Source of the DNA: CAWIHS01 sp963836005
Lineage (GTDB): Bacteria > Pseudomonadota > Gammaproteobacteria > GRL18
Assembly: GCA_963836005.1 (NCBI GenBank)
Contig: CAWIHS010000001.1
Coordinates: forward strand, 372,001 to 436,000
Direction of reading: 5' to 3'
DNA length: 64,000 nucleotides
The notes under the pieces were generated by a model. That model worked only from the letters and a program-made list of their open reading frames with translations, made no database searches and was not told the DNA's origin. How positions within the stretch are numbered: position 1 is the stretch's first letter; each line of letters begins with the position of its first letter. The translations under genes and the position numbers were made by a program. This document shows, piece by piece, positions 54,182-63,625 of this stretch.

Positions 54182-54538
54182 ATGACTAAAAGTGTACAAG
54201 ATCTTTCCGATGAGCTCAAAGCATTTGCCATCGCACGTGACTGGGAAAAATTCCACACGCCTAAAAACCTTTCTATGGCTTTAATAGCTGAAGCAGCAGA
54301 ACTTGTAGAGCATTTCCAGTGGTTAACTGCGGAACAAAGTATGGACATCAGTGGAGACAAATTAAACGATATTGGCCATGAGCTGGCAGATATTTTTATT
54401 TACCTGTTAAGGATCTCTGAACGGCTCAATATCGATCTCGTCAAGGCCACCGAAGATAAAATAGCAATAAATGAACAGCGTTTCCCTCCAGCAGCTACAT
54501 CCGAACAGAATTATAAAGACAATAAATACAAAAATTGA
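54182..54538 (+). CDS. MazG-like nucleotide pyrophosphohydrolase
   Basis: 118 residues of the all-alpha NTP pyrophosphatase superfamily, dCTPase/RS21-C6 type. The metal-binding EAAELVEHFQWLT and GHELADIFIYLLRISERL hold the ExxE and ExxD motifs. It likely hydrolyses non-canonical or deoxy-NTPs to monophosphate and PPi. Single-domain length is normal. No strong ribosome binding site precedes the ATG. Confidence 0.88.
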   Translation: MTKSVQDLSDELKAFAIARDWEKFHTPKNLSMALIAEAAELVEHFQWLTAEQSMDISGDKLNDIGHELADIFIYLLRISERLNIDLVKATEDKIAINEQRFPPAATSEQNYKDNKYKN

Positions 54539-54894
54539 ATACACACTGTAACACTGTCCAGAGTATACAGAATATTACACCAATAAACTGATATCAGATA
54601 TTTTAGCACGTTCAATGATAGCACCTGTATCATCTGCTTGTGCCATACCCATGTGCTGCAAGCTAAATAAAAAGCTTACATCAGGTAAGATCCGGCAAAT
54701 AAATTGACCTATTATAAATTTCAATTTTTGACAGATTATTTTCCTCTCCCAAAATAGATATCGTGATTATATGCATTGACAGTTATGATCGCTGGCTTAA
54801 AAAAATCTTAACAGTCAGTTAGATAATACTAAAATTCGCCTTTTGTTAAATACTATACTAACGAAAAACCATCCATTTCTGTGGAGGAAATTGA
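54539..54894. other. upstream region of the qmo operon
   Basis: 356 bases without a gene. TTGACA occurs at 54729 and 54776, but neither has a convincing -10 at 16-18 bases. GGAGGAAA stands before the qmoA ATG. The A/T-rich sequence changes to G+C-richer sequence at the qmoA start. Confidence 0.45.
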
Positions 54895-56172
54895 ATGTCG
54901 GATTTTGTTGCAACGAACCAGACCATCCTGGTAGTGGGTGGCGGTATCAGCGGAATCAGTGCTGCCCTGGAAGCAGCCGAAGCTGGAAAGCAGGTGATCC
55001 TCGTTGAAAAGAACCCCTATATCGGCGGGCGAGTCACCCAGCTGCATAAATACTTCCCCAAGCTGTGTCACCCGACCTGCGGCATGGAGATTAACCAGCG
55101 CAGAGCCAAGACTAACCCTAACCTGACCATCCTGACGATGGCCGAGGTGCAGCACATCAGCGGCGACAAGGGCGACTACACTATCAAGGTGAACCTTAAA
55201 CCCCGTTATGTCAACAACAACTGCACTGCCTGTGGAAAATGCAGTGAAGCGGTCGAAGCCGAATTTGACAATGAATTCAATTATGGCCTGAACAAACGTA
55301 AAGGCGCGTATATTGCCTACAACAATGCCTACCCGCAGACCTATCTACTGGATGAGCGTATTATCGGCACCGATGACGCGGGCAAAGCTAAAGATGCCTG
55401 CCCGGTCGACGCTGTGGATCTGGAGATGAGTGAAGAAACCATCGAACTCAAGGCCGGCGCGGTCGTCTGGGCCACTGGCTGGCGCCCCTATGACGCCAAC
55501 CGGATACAGCCCTATGGTTATGACCGCTTCCCAAATGTCATCACCAATGTTGAATTTGAGCGCATGAACGATTTAATGGGCCCCACCGGTGGTAAAATCC
55601 AGCGTCCCTCTGACGGCGCCGAGCCGAAGAAAATCGCATTTATCCAGTGTGCCGGCTCGCGGGACCGCAATTACCTCAAGCACTGCTCGCGGATCTGCTG
55701 CATGGCTTCGTTGAAACAGACTCACTACGTACGCGAAAATCTCGAGGGCGGCACCTCGGATATCTACTACATTGATATCCGCGCCATCGACCGCTTTGAA
55801 GACTTCTATCAAAAAGTCCAGGCGGACGAAACTGTTAAATTCATCAAATCCAAGGTCGCCAATATCACCGAAGGCGATAACCACAACCCGATCCTCAACG
55901 GCGTGGATACTGAAGGCTATCACCGTTATGCCAACGAATACGATCTGGTGGTGCTGGCAACCGGAATGGAGCCCAGCGTTGATCAGGCCAGTTTTCCGGT
56001 CGACATCGTCATGAACGAAGAAGGCTTTATTGAACTGGACGAAAAGAACGGTGGCGTATTTGCCGCCGGCTGTAGTTCCGATGCACTGGACGTAAACCGT
56101 GCGGTACAAAGTGCCACTGCCAGTGCCTTACGGGCCATTCAAGTTATTAATCAAGTTTCAGGAGTGGAGTAA
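54895..56172 (+). CDS. qmoA: quinone-interacting oxidoreductase subunit QmoA
   Basis: 425 residues, an HdrA-like flavoprotein. The FAD site is ILVVGGGISGISAALEAAEAGKQVILVEKN, followed by GGRVTQLHKYFPKLCHPTCGM. Cys pairs in NNCTACGKCSE and CAGSRDRNYLKHCSRICC suit Fe-S or disulphide chemistry. With QmoB it accepts electrons from APS reductase in the reverse sulfate-reduction pathway. qmoB starts 3 bases after its stop. Codon third positions are mostly G/C, unlike the flanking A/T-rich genes. Confidence 0.93.
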   Translation: MSDFVATNQTILVVGGGISGISAALEAAEAGKQVILVEKNPYIGGRVTQLHKYFPKLCHPTCGMEINQRRAKTNPNLTILTMAEVQHISGDKGDYTIKVNLKPRYVNNNCTACGKCSEAVEAEFDNEFNYGLNKRKGAYIAYNNAYPQTYLLDERIIGTDDAGKAKDACPVDAVDLEMSEETIELKAGAVVWATGWRPYDANRIQPYGYDRFPNVITNVEFERMNDLMGPTGGKIQRPSDGAEPKKIAFIQCAGSRDRNYLKHCSRICCMASLKQTHYVRENLEGGTSDIYYIDIRAIDRFEDFYQKVQADETVKFIKSKVANITEGDNHNPILNGVDTEGYHRYANEYDLVVLATGMEPSVDQASFPVDIVMNEEGFIELDEKNGGVFAAGCSSDALDVNRAVQSATASALRAIQVINQVSGVE

Positions 56173-56175
56173 ACC

Positions 56176-58449
56176 ATGGCCGAAGAAGTAAAAATAGGAG
56201 CTTATATCTGTAAGGGCTGTGATCTTGGGAACCGCCTGAACACCGACCAACTGGAAATGATCGCCACCCGCGAAGGCCGTGTAGCACTGGCCAAATCCCA
56301 CGATTTCCTATGCGGTGAAGACGGCGTCAAAATGATCCAGGACGATTTAGCTTCTGGTGAAGCCAACCGCGTGGTGATCGCCGCATGCTCCCGCCGCGCC
56401 AAGACCGATGCATTCAGTTTTGAACACACTGCCACCAGCCGGGTAAACCTTCGTGAAGGCGTAATCTGGGTACGTCCTGATACTGCTGAGGCTCAGGAAA
56501 CCACCCAGGAAATGGCCGCAGACTATGTGCGCATGGGCTGCGCCGAAATCAAGTTTATGGCAGCTCCAAAACCCAGTGAAGAACAGGGTACCAACCGCCA
56601 CGTGATGGTAGTCGGCGGCGGTATCACCGGCATGACGGCAGCGCTGGAAGCATCCCGCGCCGGTTACCAGGTCTCCATGGTGGAAAAAAGTGACCAGTTG
56701 GGCGGTATTGCCGGCCAGTTGTATCGACGTGCCCCGACCCGCGCACCTTATGCCCATCCGGAAGATACTGGCGTTGAGTCCCTCAAATCCATGCTCGTAG
56801 CGGATGATAAAGTCAGCATTTACCTTAATTCCATTGTCAGCAAGACTGCCGGAGCGCCGGGTCGCTTTGACATCGACATTAGCGAAGAAAGCGGCGGCAC
56901 CCAGACCGTCAGTTGCGGCTCGGTGATTCAGGCCAGCGGAATGAAACCTTATGATGCCAACCAGTTGACTGAATTCAGCTATGCTGATTCAGCCGACGTC
57001 ATTACCCAGCTGGAGCTCGAAGCCCTGGCCAAAGCCGCTGACGGCGGCCCCATCAAACGTCCGTCTGACGGCAAGCAAGTCAACAACGTGGTATTCGTAC
57101 AGTGTGCCGGCCAGCGCAGCGACAAACCCGGTCACCTCTCCTACTGCTCCGGGCACTGCTGTAACACCAGCATCAAACAGGCCATGTACTTCAAGGATGC
57201 CGCCGGCGAGAACGCCATTGACATGCAAACCACCATCCTGTTTACCGACTTACGCACCCCTGGGGCCGGCGGTGAAGACTTCTACCGCGCCGGACAGGAG
57301 CAGGACGTGACCTTCCGCAAAGCCAACGTCACCGCAGTCAGCAAAGACGCCAAAGTCAGCTTCCAGGATCTCATTCTTGATGAAGAAGACAGTATCCAGG
57401 CTGACTTAGTCGTGCTGGCCACCGGCATGCGGCCCAATTCCGGACGCAACAATGAACGGGACAACGATATGGCAGCTGAAAAGGTCCAGCTCGAAGCCAG
57501 CGGTAAAGAAGTCCCGCAGGCGCTGCTGGATGAAATTGCCATTCCGGTGGAATCCATTTTAAACCTGGATTACCGTCAGGGATCTGATCTGCCGCAGCTG
57601 GTGTCGGGCTTCAATGACTCACACTTTATCTGCTTCCCGTATGAGACCCGCCGCACCGGTATTTATGCGGCCGGTCCGACACGCCGTCCGATGGACAGTC
57701 AGCAGGCCCAGGAAGATGCCACCGGTGCCGCCATGAAGGCCATCCAGGCAATTGAAAATGCCGGCCAGGGCCTTGCGGCCCATCCGCGTTCCGGCGATCT
57801 GAGTTACCCCAGTTTTCGAATGGAAGGCTGTACTCAGTGTAAACGCTGTACGGTGGAATGTCCGTTTGGCGCCATCCAGGAAGATGCCAAAGGCTATCCA
57901 AAATTCAACGAAGCTCGCTGCCGCCGTTGCGGTACCTGTATGGGCGCCTGTCCGGTGCGGGTGATCTCCTTTGAGAACTACTCTATTGACTCCGTAGGTC
58001 AGCAAATCAAAGCCGTGGATATGCCTGACGAGTTTGATGAGAAACCGCGCCTGCTGGTGCTGGCCTGTGAAAACGACGCCTACCCGGCACTGGACATGGC
58101 GGCGCAAAACCGCTTTGAATACAGCGCCTTTGTGCGCGTAGTACCGGTACGCTGCCTGGGTTCGGTCAATACCATCTGGATCACCGATGCGCTCAACTGC
58201 GGTTATGACGGCGCGGTGATGATGGGCTGTAAGAAAGGCGACGACTACCAGTGTCACTTCGTTAAGGGCTCGGAAATGGCGCATATTCGTATGAGCAAAA
58301 TCGCCGATACCCTGCAGACTCTGAACCTCGAAGAAGAGCGCGTGGCCGTGCATGAAGTAGCCATTACAGACATACAGCGGGTCCCCGTGTTGATCAATGA
58401 CATGGCGGAGACGATTGATAAAATCGGCATGAGTCCGTTCAAGTTCTAA
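56176..58449 (+). CDS. qmoB: quinone-interacting oxidoreductase subunit QmoB
   Basis: 757 residues. An N-terminal part (ICKGCDLGNRLN) is followed by an HdrA-like FAD domain with MVVGGGITGMTAALEASRAG near 140. Two ferredoxin-type 4Fe-4S motifs near 555-590 are CTQCKRCTVECPFG and CRRCGTCMGACPVR. A C-terminal MvhD-like domain has VVPVRCLGSVNTIWITDAL and GAVMMGCKKGDDYQCHF. It links flavin-based electron handling to HdrC. All motif Cys are present. A long antisense frame across it is a composition effect. Confidence 0.93.
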   Translation: MAEEVKIGAYICKGCDLGNRLNTDQLEMIATREGRVALAKSHDFLCGEDGVKMIQDDLASGEANRVVIAACSRRAKTDAFSFEHTATSRVNLREGVIWVRPDTAEAQETTQEMAADYVRMGCAEIKFMAAPKPSEEQGTNRHVMVVGGGITGMTAALEASRAGYQVSMVEKSDQLGGIAGQLYRRAPTRAPYAHPEDTGVESLKSMLVADDKVSIYLNSIVSKTAGAPGRFDIDISEESGGTQTVSCGSVIQASGMKPYDANQLTEFSYADSADVITQLELEALAKAADGGPIKRPSDGKQVNNVVFVQCAGQRSDKPGHLSYCSGHCCNTSIKQAMYFKDAAGENAIDMQTTILFTDLRTPGAGGEDFYRAGQEQDVTFRKANVTAVSKDAKVSFQDLILDEEDSIQADLVVLATGMRPNSGRNNERDNDMAAEKVQLEASGKEVPQALLDEIAIPVESILNLDYRQGSDLPQLVSGFNDSHFICFPYETRRTGIYAAGPTRRPMDSQQAQEDATGAAMKAIQAIENAGQGLAAHPRSGDLSYPSFRMEGCTQCKRCTVECPFGAIQEDAKGYPKFNEARCRRCGTCMGACPVRVISFENYSIDSVGQQIKAVDMPDEFDEKPRLLVLACENDAYPALDMAAQNRFEYSAFVRVVPVRCLGSVNTIWITDALNCGYDGAVMMGCKKGDDYQCHFVKGSEMAHIRMSKIADTLQTLNLEEERVAVHEVAITDIQRVPVLINDMAETIDKIGMSPFKF

Positions 58450-58471
58450 GTAAGCCGGAGGAAAAAGAAGT

Positions 58472-59098
58472 ATGAGTGAATTAAATCAGGCCCTGGCTGA
58501 AAAGTACCAGGGTAACTTCCTCAAGGAAGTAATTGATAACGTCGAAGAAGGTGATATGGTGCGCATGTGCATGCAGTGCGGCGTCTGTGCGGGCTCCTGC
58601 CCCATGGGCCCTCACTGGGAGCACACCCCGCAGAAGATCTTTATGATGATCCGCGCCAACAAGCGTGACGAAGTGCTGCAAAGTGACTCCATGTGGATGT
58701 GTACCTCGTGTTACAACTGCATTTCACGTTGTCCGCGGGAGCTGCCCATTACCCATATCATGCACGGGCTGGCGTCCTATGCAAAACGCCTGAACCTGGT
58801 GCCCAAAACCCAGCCTACGGCCAAATTCGGTCAGCTGTTCTGGGACAACCTGAGCAAAAAAGGCCGGGTCAATGAGCTGAAGCTGGGTATGAGCCTGTAC
58901 TTTATGAATGGTTTCGGTGAAGGCGTGAAAACCGCTATGGCCAACCAGAAGCTGGGCCTGAACATGCTCAAGACCAAACGCATGGCGATCAACGAAGCCT
59001 GGGGCGGTCACGGCATCAGGGACAAATCCGGGTTTCATGCCATGCTGAAAAAAGCGGCCGAGATTGAAAACGACGCCATTGAAGCACACAGTAAGTAG
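58472..59098 (+). CDS. hdrC: heterodisulfide reductase-like subunit HdrC
   Basis: 208 residues with two 4Fe-4S motifs near the N-terminus (CMQCGVCAGSCPMG at about 31 and CTSCYNCISRCPRE at about 72), then a helical C-terminus. There is no membrane cytochrome b domain such as QmoC would carry. It follows qmoB by 22 bases with a GGAGG ribosome binding site. It should carry electrons between QmoAB and HdrB. Confidence 0.93.
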   Translation: MSELNQALAEKYQGNFLKEVIDNVEEGDMVRMCMQCGVCAGSCPMGPHWEHTPQKIFMMIRANKRDEVLQSDSMWMCTSCYNCISRCPRELPITHIMHGLASYAKRLNLVPKTQPTAKFGQLFWDNLSKKGRVNELKLGMSLYFMNGFGEGVKTAMANQKLGLNMLKTKRMAINEAWGGHGIRDKSGFHAMLKKAAEIENDAIEAHSK

Positions 59099-59112
59099 AG
59101 GAACAACAACTC

Positions 59113-60036
59113 ATGTCTGATAAGAAAGAATATTCATTTTACCCCGGCTGCTCGTCGCAAAGCGGGGCCTCTTCTTCAAACTACCTGACCTCGGTCAACA
59201 GCATGTGTGAAGAGCTGGACATCCAGCTCAACACTATTGATGACTGGAACTGCTGCGCTGCCTCCATTGGTTATGCCGGTGGCGGCGAGCTGCCACGCAT
59301 TGCCCTGTCAGCGCGTAATATTGCGCTGTCAGAACAGCAGCACCCGCAACAGGACATTGTCGCGACCTGCGCCGCCTGCTGGCTGGCCACACGGGAAGCC
59401 AAGGAACGCATCGCGCAGAGTAACAAAATCAAGGAAGGCACCGGTCTCGCCCTCAAGGAAGCCGGACTGGAGATCAAAAATGACAAGAACGTACGTCATA
59501 TGGTAGAAGTGCTGGTGGAGGACGTCGGCATGCAGGCCATTACCGACAAGGTGAAAAAGCCCCTGGAAGGACTGAAGATTGCCGGTTATGTGGGCTGTCA
59601 GACCAACCGCCCTTTTGGTATTCACGGCGAGTCATTTGAAAACCCGCAATACCTGGATAATATGGTCGCTGCCGTCGGAGCCGATCCGGTGCGCGATTAT
59701 GAGAAAAAAGTTTCCTGCTGCGGCGGTGCATTGGCGTTCTCCGAGCCGGACAAGAGTTTCAACCTGATTAAACCTATTCTCGAATCCGCCATGGACCATG
59801 GTGCAGACATGATCGTCACGCCCTGCCCGGTGTGTCAGATGAACACCGAGGTGTATCAGGATAAAATCAATGAGAAGTTCGGCACCAAGTTCAATATCCC
59901 GGTGGTGTATTACTCAACCCTGATGTCCGTGGCCTTTGGCCGCAGTGCCAAGGATGCAGCTCTGGACGGACAGGTGATCCGCGCTGAGAAGCTGGAAAAC
60001 ATAGCCAATACACTGTTCGACATGATAAACGCATAA
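59113..60036 (+). CDS. hdrB: heterodisulfide reductase-like subunit HdrB
   Basis: 307 residues with the two CCG domains. The first has YPGCSSQSGA, DDWNCCAASIGYAGG and TCAACW; the second has GYVGCQTNRPFG, KVSCCGGALAFSEPD and TPCPVCQMN. In methanogens such domains hold non-cubane 4Fe-4S clusters that reduce heterodisulfide. Here, with HdrC, it replaces QmoC in a qmoAB-hdrCB operon, so the route to membrane quinone is not evident. A truncated gene converges on its 3' end. Confidence 0.93.
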   Translation: MSDKKEYSFYPGCSSQSGASSSNYLTSVNSMCEELDIQLNTIDDWNCCAASIGYAGGGELPRIALSARNIALSEQQHPQQDIVATCAACWLATREAKERIAQSNKIKEGTGLALKEAGLEIKNDKNVRHMVEVLVEDVGMQAITDKVKKPLEGLKIAGYVGCQTNRPFGIHGESFENPQYLDNMVAAVGADPVRDYEKKVSCCGGALAFSEPDKSFNLIKPILESAMDHGADMIVTPCPVCQMNTEVYQDKINEKFGTKFNIPVVYYSTLMSVAFGRSAKDAALDGQVIRAEKLENIANTLFDMINA

Positions 60037-60275
60037 ATTAGAGCCGTCAGAGCAATAAAGAAAACCAGCAGATTAGCATTCCATGCTATTTTTTCTATTT
60101 TGCTGTGCAGATCATTTTTCTGCCGCTTACTAGCAACGGGCAAGCCTGTCAAATCTACGCCCGGTTTAGTAATAGTATGCATATGATCCTCAGCAATGCC
60201 ATGCTGTGTTAATTTTTCCACCACCTCACGGGCATGGGTTTTATCGGGAAATAAAAAGAACAGTCGGCGATTCAT
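59910..60275 (-). CDS. membrane-anchored small protein, tail overlapping hdrB
   Basis: From ATG 60275, preceded by GGGGGA, 121 codons. Residues 1-60 form a small alpha/beta domain (RRLFFLFPDKTHAREVVEKL, HGIAEDHMHTIT), then a membrane helix (LLVFFIALTALIYAFIM). The last ~37 residues are read antisense through the end of hdrB and look like non-native sequence. Relatives as I recall them have a glycine-rich second half, so this copy was probably truncated when the qmo segment arrived. Function unknown. Confidence 0.6.
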   Translation of the reverse strand: MNRRLFFLFPDKTHAREVVEKLTQHGIAEDHMHTITKPGVDLTGLPVASKRQKNDLHSKIEKIAWNANLLVFFIALTALIYAFIMSNSVLAMFSSFSARITCPSRAASLALRPKATDIRVE

Positions 60276-60406
60276 AATTTCCCCCTTGACTGGTTGAGTC
60301 AAAATAATGAGATTTTCTCACCAGCAGCACCAGCCTGTCTGTAATTAGCAGAATAGACAGGGCTGCATAATGGGTTCATATGATCAATATAGTTTATCTG
60401 ACTATT

Positions 60407-63400
60407 TTAGTCAGATATAGGCGTCATCGTTCTCTTTTCCATGGCAGCATAATAAACCACGGGAATAACGATTAAAGTTAATAGCGTAGAGACCAGCAGT
60501 CCAAAAATGAGTGAAATAGCCAGGCCGCCAAAAATGGGATCATCAATGATAAAGAAACCACCGATCATGGCAGCAATGCCGGTTAAAATGATGGGCTTGG
60601 CTCTGACAGCAGCAGACTGAATCACAGCCTCATGCAGGGACACACCTGCATTGACCTGCTGGTTAATAAAATCTACCAGTAAAATCGAGTTTCGTACAAT
60701 AATTCCCGCCAGTGCAATCATTCCGATCATGGAAGTTGCCGTAAACTGGGCACCCAGTAAGGCATGTCCCGGTAATATGCCAATGATGGTCAAAGGAATG
60801 GGCGCCATAATTACCAGCGGAACCAGGTAGGAACGAAACTGGGCCACGACCAGCAGATATATCATTAACAATCCCACCGCATAAGCTATCCCCATATCTC
60901 GAAATGTCTCATAAGTGATTTGCCATTCACCATCCCATTTCAAGCTGTATTCATAGGGGTTATCAGGTTGATTAATAAACCACTGGGAAAGTTCATTATT
61001 ATTTTCAAGTTCGGCTGAAATATCAAACATACCGTATAATGGGCTATCGACAGTTCCGCCCATGTCACCGGTCAAATAAACCACAGGCAATAAATCCTTA
61101 TGGTAGATATTATTTTCTCGGGTTCCTTTGTTTAACTGAATTATCTCCAGTAACGGGATCAGTTTGCCGTTTTCTGAGCGGACCCGTAAAGCCAGTACCT
61201 GCTCTAAATCAGCTTTATCAACTTCGGCATATTCCAGACGTACCGGGGCCGGATATTTCAGGTGCCTGTCATGTAAATAGGTGACATCAGAGCCGTTTAA
61301 TACTGTAGCCAGAGCTTCTACTATGCTGGACTGTCTGACTCCCAGCAAAGACGCCTTTTGACGGTCAATGATAACGGTATATTTTGTCGCAGGATATTCA
61401 ATGCTGTCATCAACATCAATAATATCTGCAACGTTTTCAAACACCTTACGTATTTTTTTTGCCTGTTCAAGCTGCCCCGGATAATCCAGTCCATAAACTT
61501 CGGCAACAATAGGAGCCTGTACCGGCGGCCCGGGAGGCACTTCTACTATCTTGGCATTGCCGGAGTACTTCAAAGCGATGCTCTGGATCGGTTCTCGTAT
61601 AGCAAGCGCAATCTCGTGACTTTTACGTTCCCGGTGGTGTTTATCAGTCAGATTAACCTGAATATCACCCATATTGGCGGCTTCACGCAGGTAGTATTGG
61701 CGGATCAGGCCGTTAAAGCTGATGGGAGACGCGGTACCGGCATAGACTTCATAATCAGTGACTTCAACAACTGTATCAAGAAAACCGCCAATTTCGTGCA
61801 ATACCCGAGTGGTTTGTTCCAAACTGCTGCCTTCGGGCATGTCCAGCACGATCTGCAGTTCTGATTTATTATCAAATGGCAGCATTTTTAAAACCACCGA
61901 TTTATTGACCACCAGCAATAGTGCCAGGCTTAGCAGCAATAAAATGCCTAACAATAAAAACCAGCGGTTGCGCCTGCCGCTGCCTCCCTGTAAAAAGGGA
62001 GACATCAAGCGAGTAAAAAAGACTTCCAGTCCAGCGTGACTTTCACCATTTGCATGCTTGATGTCATGACTGGCATGCACTTTCGCCAGCATAATATTGC
62101 ATAGCCAGGGCGTAAACACAAATGCAATAATGAGTGATGCGAGCATACCCATACTGGCATTGATCGGGATAGGACTCATATAGGGGCCCATCAGGCCGGA
62201 GACAAAAGCCATTGGCAACAGCGCTGCAATGACGGTAAAGGTTGCCAGTATCGTCGGCCCCCCTACTTCGTCTACTGCGACAGGGATTAAGTCTACCAGC
62301 TTCTGTTTACCCAGCGCCATATGCCGGTGGATATTTTCCACCACCACTATGGCATCATCAACCAGAATACCTATAGAAAAAATAAGTGCAAATAATGACA
62401 CTCGGTTGAGCGTAAATCCGTATGCCCAGGATGCAAAAAGCGTCACCAGTAGAGTAACCGCTACTGCCATTCCGACGATCAGGCCTTCACGCCAGCCCAG
62501 GGCAACAACAATCAGCAGCACAACAGCAATAGTTTCTATAATCAGTTTATGAATGAGTTTGCTGGATTTATCATTGGCTGTTTTTCCATAATTACGGGTA
62601 ATGGTTACTTCGACATCATCTGGTATAAAAGTACCCTTGAGATGTTCAAATCGTTTGATGATATTGGCCGCAATATCTACCGCATTGCTGCCCGGTTTTT
62701 TAGCGATCGCAATAGTGACTGCGGGACGGGTATTTTCGAGCACGATACCTGCATGAGTAGCTGACAGACCAGGCGAAATCGTCACATATTGCTCTGGTAT
62801 GTCATGTTTGTCCTTTATTTGTGCTACATCTGAAAGAAAAACCGCCTTACCGTTATGAACACCGATCACCAGCTGGCTGATTTCATGCGGCGTGGTCATA
62901 AACGTACCGGCCTGCACAAGAATCTCTGTATTTTCTGCAGTTACCTTTAGATTATCACGCGTTTGATTAGCGGCGCGTAAGGCATTGGACAAGTCCTTAA
63001 TTTCAATGTTGTAGGCTGCCAGAGCCTGCGGATCAAGGATCACATGCACCGCACGGTCTGGCGCGCCGATGGTATAGATATCTCGAGTACCCTGCACCCG
63101 CTTAAGTTCAGCCTCAATGGCATGAGCTATCTGACTGAGCTCAAATGCACCTTTTTTTTCATCTCGAGACCAAAGTGTAGCGGTAATGATCGGCACATCA
63201 TCAATTCCCTTGGGCTTGATGATGGGGCGCCCAACGCCCAGGTTCTGAGGCAGCCAGTCTTCATTTGAAAAAATCTTGTTATACAGGCGCACAATAGCAT
63301 CGGTACGATTTTCACCTACTTTATAGCGCACCGTTAAAATCCCCATTCCCGGCATAGAGGTGGAATACACATGCTCGATACCTGAAATTTCTGATAAAAC

Positions 63401-63625
63401 CTGTTCTGCCGGTGTAGTAACCTGTTGTTCAATTTCGTTAGCTGTAGCACCGGGATAAGGAATAAAGACATTAGCAAAGGTGACATTAATTTGCGGATCT
63501 TCTTCTCTTGGCGTGACCAAAACTGCAAACAGACCAATTAACACGCCCACCAGGGCTAATAAAGGCGTTATCTGTGATGTTAGAAACGCTTTAGCGATGC
63601 CGCCGGAAATACCAAGTTTACTCAC
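60407..63625 (-). CDS. RND-family efflux permease
   Basis: 1072 residues with the 12-helix RND architecture and two large periplasmic loops. TM4 has the proton-relay Asp pair (SIGILVDDAIVVVENIHRH near 405). TM10-12 include GMIALAGIIVRNSILLVDFI. The N-terminus (ITPLLALVGVLIGLFAVLVTPREEDPQI) is typical of the AcrB/MexB-like and uncharacterised HAE groups rather than heavy-metal CusA, which has Met clusters absent here. The start is GTG 63625, inside the end of the fusion-protein gene, with AAGGAG upstream. It pumps substrates with an outer-membrane partner not seen here. Confidence 0.92.
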   Translation of the reverse strand: MSKLGISGGIAKAFLTSQITPLLALVGVLIGLFAVLVTPREEDPQINVTFANVFIPYPGATANEIEQQVTTPAEQVLSEISGIEHVYSTSMPGMGILTVRYKVGENRTDAIVRLYNKIFSNEDWLPQNLGVGRPIIKPKGIDDVPIITATLWSRDEKKGAFELSQIAHAIEAELKRVQGTRDIYTIGAPDRAVHVILDPQALAAYNIEIKDLSNALRAANQTRDNLKVTAENTEILVQAGTFMTTPHEISQLVIGVHNGKAVFLSDVAQIKDKHDIPEQYVTISPGLSATHAGIVLENTRPAVTIAIAKKPGSNAVDIAANIIKRFEHLKGTFIPDDVEVTITRNYGKTANDKSSKLIHKLIIETIAVVLLIVVALGWREGLIVGMAVAVTLLVTLFASWAYGFTLNRVSLFALIFSIGILVDDAIVVVENIHRHMALGKQKLVDLIPVAVDEVGGPTILATFTVIAALLPMAFVSGLMGPYMSPIPINASMGMLASLIIAFVFTPWLCNIMLAKVHASHDIKHANGESHAGLEVFFTRLMSPFLQGGSGRRNRWFLLLGILLLLSLALLLVVNKSVVLKMLPFDNKSELQIVLDMPEGSSLEQTTRVLHEIGGFLDTVVEVTDYEVYAGTASPISFNGLIRQYYLREAANMGDIQVNLTDKHHRERKSHEIALAIREPIQSIALKYSGNAKIVEVPPGPPVQAPIVAEVYGLDYPGQLEQAKKIRKVFENVADIIDVDDSIEYPATKYTVIIDRQKASLLGVRQSSIVEALATVLNGSDVTYLHDRHLKYPAPVRLEYAEVDKADLEQVLALRVRSENGKLIPLLEIIQLNKGTRENNIYHKDLLPVVYLTGDMGGTVDSPLYGMFDISAELENNNELSQWFINQPDNPYEYSLKWDGEWQITYETFRDMGIAYAVGLLMIYLLVVAQFRSYLVPLVIMAPIPLTIIGILPGHALLGAQFTATSMIGMIALAGIIVRNSILLVDFINQQVNAGVSLHEAVIQSAAVRAKPIILTGIAAMIGGFFIIDDPIFGGLAISLIFGLLVSTLLTLIVIPVVYYAAMEKRTMTPISD

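Noticed and set aside
57619..58353. 244-codon minus-strand frame opposite qmoB
   Set aside because: It is antisense to the ferredoxin and MvhD-like parts of qmoB and has His-rich non-protein-like content; similar shadows occur at 55573-56109 and 56347-56757.
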